Source: an uncultured Faecalibacterium sp.
Lineage (GTDB): Bacteria; Bacillota; Clostridia; Oscillospirales; Ruminococcaceae
Direction of reading: 5' to 3'
Assembly: GCA_902463905.1 (NCBI GenBank)
Contig: CABQHF010000122.1
Span: forward strand, 1-6,717
Length of the DNA: 6,717 nucleotides
Position 1 is the first letter of the stretch; each line of letters begins with the position of its first letter. The notes below the pieces were generated by a model. The model did no database searches and was not told where the DNA came from. It saw only the letters and a program-made list of their open reading frames with translations. Made by a program: the position numbers and the translations under genes. Shown here in pieces: positions 5,015 to 6,717 of the stretch.

Positions 5015-6394
5015 ATGACCCAGACTCAGCCCAGGAAGAAGAACCTCTTCCAGATGAATGTAGATCTGATGCACGGCCCCATCTTCAAGAATCTGGTGCT
5101 GTTCATGCTGCCCATCCTCATCTCCAACCTGTTCCAGCAGCTGTACAACACGGTGGATACCATGATCGTGGGCAATGTGCTGGGCGACACCGCCCTTGCC
5201 GCCATTGGCTCCTGCGGGGCCATCTACGAGCTTCTGGTGGGATTCGGCCTCGGTATCGGCAACGGCCTTGCCATCGTTGCAGCGCGTGCCTACGGCGCTC
5301 AGGACGAGGATCTGCTCAAGCGCACGGTGGCCGGATCGCTGGTCATCGGACTGGTGGCGTCGCTGACCATCACCACGGCGGGCTTTTTCGGCCTGCGGCC
5401 CCTGCTGGAGCTGCTGGACACCCCCGCCGAAATTCTGGAAGATGCCTACCGCTACATCATCATCATTGATCTGGGCGTCATTGTCATGTTCGCTTACAAC
5501 CTGTGCGCGGGCCTGCTGCGGGCCATCGGCAACAGTGTGATGCCGCTGGTGTTCCTGCTGCTCAGCTCGGCGCTGAACGTGGTGCTGGACCTGTGGTTCA
5601 TTGCCGGGATGGGCATGGGCGTGGCCGGTGCCGCTGTGGCTACCGTGATCGCACAGGGCGTGTCAGTGGTGCTGTGCATCCTCTATGTCATGGCGCGGGT
5701 GCACATCCTCATCCCGGCCCGCAAGCACTTGGAGGTGGGTCGCAAGCTGTACTGGGACCTGTTCAGCCAGAGCATCTCCATGGGTCTGATGAGCAGCATC
5801 GTGTCCGCCGGTTCGGTGATCTTACAATATGGCATCAACGGGCTGGGCACCCTGACCATTGCCGGCCACACGGCGGCGCGCAAGCTGTTCGCCTTCACGG
5901 ATATGCCGCTCATCGCCATGGCCAACGCAGCCTCCACCTTTGTTTCCCAGAACTACGGCGCAGGCCGGCCGGAGCGCATCCGCAAAGGCATGCGGGAAAT
6001 TTATCTGTACTCGCTGGTGGTCATGGTGCTGTCGGTGCTGCTGATGCAGGTGAGCGCCGAGTGGCTGGTGCGGATGGTCTCCGGCTCGTCGGAGGCCATC
6101 GTGCTGGAAAACGGTGCGCGGTATCTGCGCTGGACTTCCCCCTTCTACGCAGTGCTGGGCGTGCTGCTTTCCACCCGCTACGCGCTGCAGAGCCTGGGCG
6201 AAAAGGTGCTGCCGCTGTTCTCCAGCGTCATCGAGTTCCTGGGCAAGATCGTGTTCGTGCTGGTGCTCATCCCCCGCTTTGCTTACAATGCGGTGATCCT
6301 GTGCGAGCCGGTGGTGTGGTGCTTTATGGCGGCGTATCTCGTCACCGTGTACCGGCATAACCCGGCGGTGTTCCCGAAAAAGAAACAGGTGTGA
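5015..6394 (+). CDS. MATE-family multidrug/cation antiporter, 459 aa
   Basis: This is an integral membrane transporter of the multi antimicrobial extrusion (MATE) family, expected to export organic cations or drugs in exchange for Na+ or H+. The N-terminal stretch GPIFKNLVLFMLPILISNLFQQLYNTVDTMIVG (21-53) is the family hallmark of helix 1 and the first loop. Hydrophobic segments then lie near 60-95, 105-128, 146-170, 175-197, 200-227, 250-275, 280-310, 328-350, 373-395, 398-420 and 425-446, consistent with 12 helices. The two-lobe pseudo-repeat shows in AARAYGAQDEDLLKR (89-103) and VSQNYGAGRPERIRKG (310-325). No signal peptide is needed. GGAGGAA (5004-5010) precedes the ATG at 5015. Length is normal and the C-terminus is basic (KKKQV). 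The true substrate cannot be read from sequence, and no regulator gene is adjacent. The stop codon abuts a palindromic repeat. Confidence 0.93.
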   Translation: MTQTQPRKKNLFQMNVDLMHGPIFKNLVLFMLPILISNLFQQLYNTVDTMIVGNVLGDTALAAIGSCGAIYELLVGFGLGIGNGLAIVAARAYGAQDEDLLKRTVAGSLVIGLVASLTITTAGFFGLRPLLELLDTPAEILEDAYRYIIIIDLGVIVMFAYNLCAGLLRAIGNSVMPLVFLLLSSALNVVLDLWFIAGMGMGVAGAAVATVIAQGVSVVLCILYVMARVHILIPARKHLEVGRKLYWDLFSQSISMGLMSSIVSAGSVILQYGINGLGTLTIAGHTAARKLFAFTDMPLIAMANAASTFVSQNYGAGRPERIRKGMREIYLYSLVVMVLSVLLMQVSAEWLVRMVSGSSEAIVLENGARYLRWTSPFYAVLGVLLSTRYALQSLGEKVLPLFSSVIEFLGKIVFVLVLIPRFAYNAVILCEPVVWCFMAAYLVTVYRHNPAVFPKKKQV

Positions 6395-6517
6395 ACTCCC
6401 TCAGTCGCCTGCGGCGACAGCTCCCTCACGGAGGGAGCCTTTTGACGCGACGGTAACGCAGAAAAGGCCCCATCTCCGAGGGGGCTGGCATCGCGCAGCG
6501 ATGACTGGGGGAGTTTC
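6394..6517. repeat. Imperfect palindromic (MITE-like) element, about 124 bp
   Basis: The two ends are inverted copies of each other: ACTCCCTCAGTC (6395-6406) matches the complement of GACTGGGGGAGT (6503-6514) with one difference. Moving inward, CCTTTT (6438-6443) mirrors AAAAGG (6462-6467). Each arm contains two hairpins. In the left arm these are GTCGCC/GGCGAC with loop TGC (6404-6418) and GCTCCCTC/GAGGGAGC with loop ACG (6420-6438). In the right arm they are GCCCC/GGGGC (6467-6471 with 6481-6485) and CATCGC/GCGATG with loop GCA (6489-6503). No coding capacity is present. The form is that of a non-autonomous palindromic element. Similar CTCCCTCAGTC-type repeats are, from memory and unverified, common in Ruminococcaceae genomes. 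No target-site duplication is obvious. Confidence 0.7.
6420..6443 (+). terminator. Terminator-like hairpin in the left arm of the palindromic element
   Basis: GCTCCCTC (6420-6427) and GAGGGAGC (6431-6438) form a perfect 8-bp GC-rich stem with an ACG loop, followed by CTTTT. It lies 25 nt after the MATE stop in the sense orientation and could end that transcript, making the repeat double as the gene's terminator. The T-run is short, so efficiency may be modest. Confidence 0.45.
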
Positions 6518-6528
6518 AGAAAACGACA

Positions 6529-6563
6529 AACGGGCTGCTGCATGGTTTATGCAGCAGCCCGTT
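6529..6563 (-). terminator. Strong hairpin terminator, best oriented for the minus-strand gene
   Basis: AACGGGCTGCTGCAT (6529-6543) and ATGCAGCAGCCCGTT (6549-6563) form a perfect 15-bp stem with a 5-nt loop. Read on the minus strand the stem is followed by TGTCGTTTTC, a T-rich tail. Read on the plus strand it is followed by GCGTTATTCC, a poor tail. It therefore best serves the minus-strand gene whose stop is at 6581-6583, 18 nt away, and may also stop MATE transcripts from converging. Confidence 0.75.
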
Positions 6564-6580
6564 GCGTTATTCCAATGTCC

Positions 6581-6717
6581 TTACAGCGCCGAATAGCCGA
6601 AGCTGTTGACCAATGCATCGATGCGCTGGCCGGCCTTGCACATGGGGCAGTCGCGGCTGTCAAAGCTGGCGTAGTCCGGCAGGCTGGCGGGGTCGAAGAT
6701 GGAGGTGACCGGGTAGC
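6581..6717 (-). CDS. C-terminal end of a CPMC-motif protein, possibly orotate phosphoribosyltransferase-like (partial)
   Basis: Reading the minus strand from the right edge, an open frame gives 44 residues, beginning YPVTSIFDPASLPDY and ending with stop TAA (complement of 6581-6583). It contains DCPMCKAGQRIDALVNSFGYSAL (22-44). A CP(L/M)CK-x-G block near the C-terminus, after a proline/tyrosine-rich segment, is how many clostridial and thermophile PyrE proteins end, which suggests an orotate phosphoribosyltransferase or a relative. The PRPP-binding motif and the rest of the protein are outside the window, so this name is tentative. The cysteine pair could alternatively belong to another small zinc-binding protein. 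The gene converges on the MATE gene and is followed by the hairpin at 6529-6563. Codon use matches its neighbours. Confidence 0.5.
   Translation of the reverse strand, partial: YPVTSIFDPASLPDYASFDSRDCPMCKAGQRIDALVNSFGYSAL

Noticed and set aside
6394..6517. CRISPR-like or tRNA-like origin for the palindrome
   Set aside because: There are no direct repeats with spacers, and no cloverleaf with T-loop or anticodon features; the arms are inverted copies instead.

Overview
The window is a GC-rich (roughly 60%), tightly packed stretch of a bacterial chromosome. Strong GGAGG-type Shine-Dalgarno sequences, the fused hisIE gene, a PHP-type histidinol phosphatase and the overall gene order point to a Gram-positive gut clostridium, most likely Oscillospiraceae/Ruminococcaceae (Faecalibacterium- or Subdoligranulum-like). 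The taxon is inferred from gene style, not from a search.

Layout. Positions 1-4787 hold the distal part of a histidine biosynthesis operon on the + strand: hisC (3' end only), hisB, hisH, hisA, hisF, hisIE and a PHP-family hisK/hisJ-type phosphatase. hisG and hisD would be expected upstream, outside the window. The products cover these steps: PR-ATP to PR-AMP to ProFAR (HisIE), ProFAR to PRFAR (HisA), PRFAR plus glutamine-derived ammonia to IGP and AICAR (HisH-HisF), IGP to imidazole-acetol phosphate (HisB), transamination (HisC) and dephosphorylation to histidinol (HisK). hisC-hisB, hisB-hisH (ATGA overlap), hisA-hisF and hisIE-hisK are tightly linked. The run is broken by a 201-nt gap between hisH and hisA and a 79-nt gap between hisF and hisIE. 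Positions 5015-6394 encode a MATE-family efflux transporter with no obvious link to histidine. From 6581 to the end, on the - strand, is the 3' end of another gene, possibly a phosphoribosyltransferase of the orotate type.

Non-coding content is the least ordinary part. Two 119-nt intergenic stretches, 1556-1674 (inside the his operon) and 4800-4918 (after it), are diverged copies of one structured repeat. Each starts about 10 nt after a TAA stop. Each has a 5' module that can fold as a hairpin plus a pseudoknot-like pairing, with a compensatory base-pair change between the copies. Each then has a long hairpin whose stem sequence differs completely while the TGCG loop and its closing C-G pair are kept, followed by a conserved 3' tail. 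A different element, an imperfect palindrome of about 124 bp made of four small hairpins, abuts the MATE stop codon (6394-6517). Rho-independent-type hairpins lie at 4949-4987 and 6529-6563 and share an 11-base flanking sequence. No tRNA, rRNA, CRISPR array, transposase or prophage gene is visible. No stretch longer than 300 bases lacks a gene.
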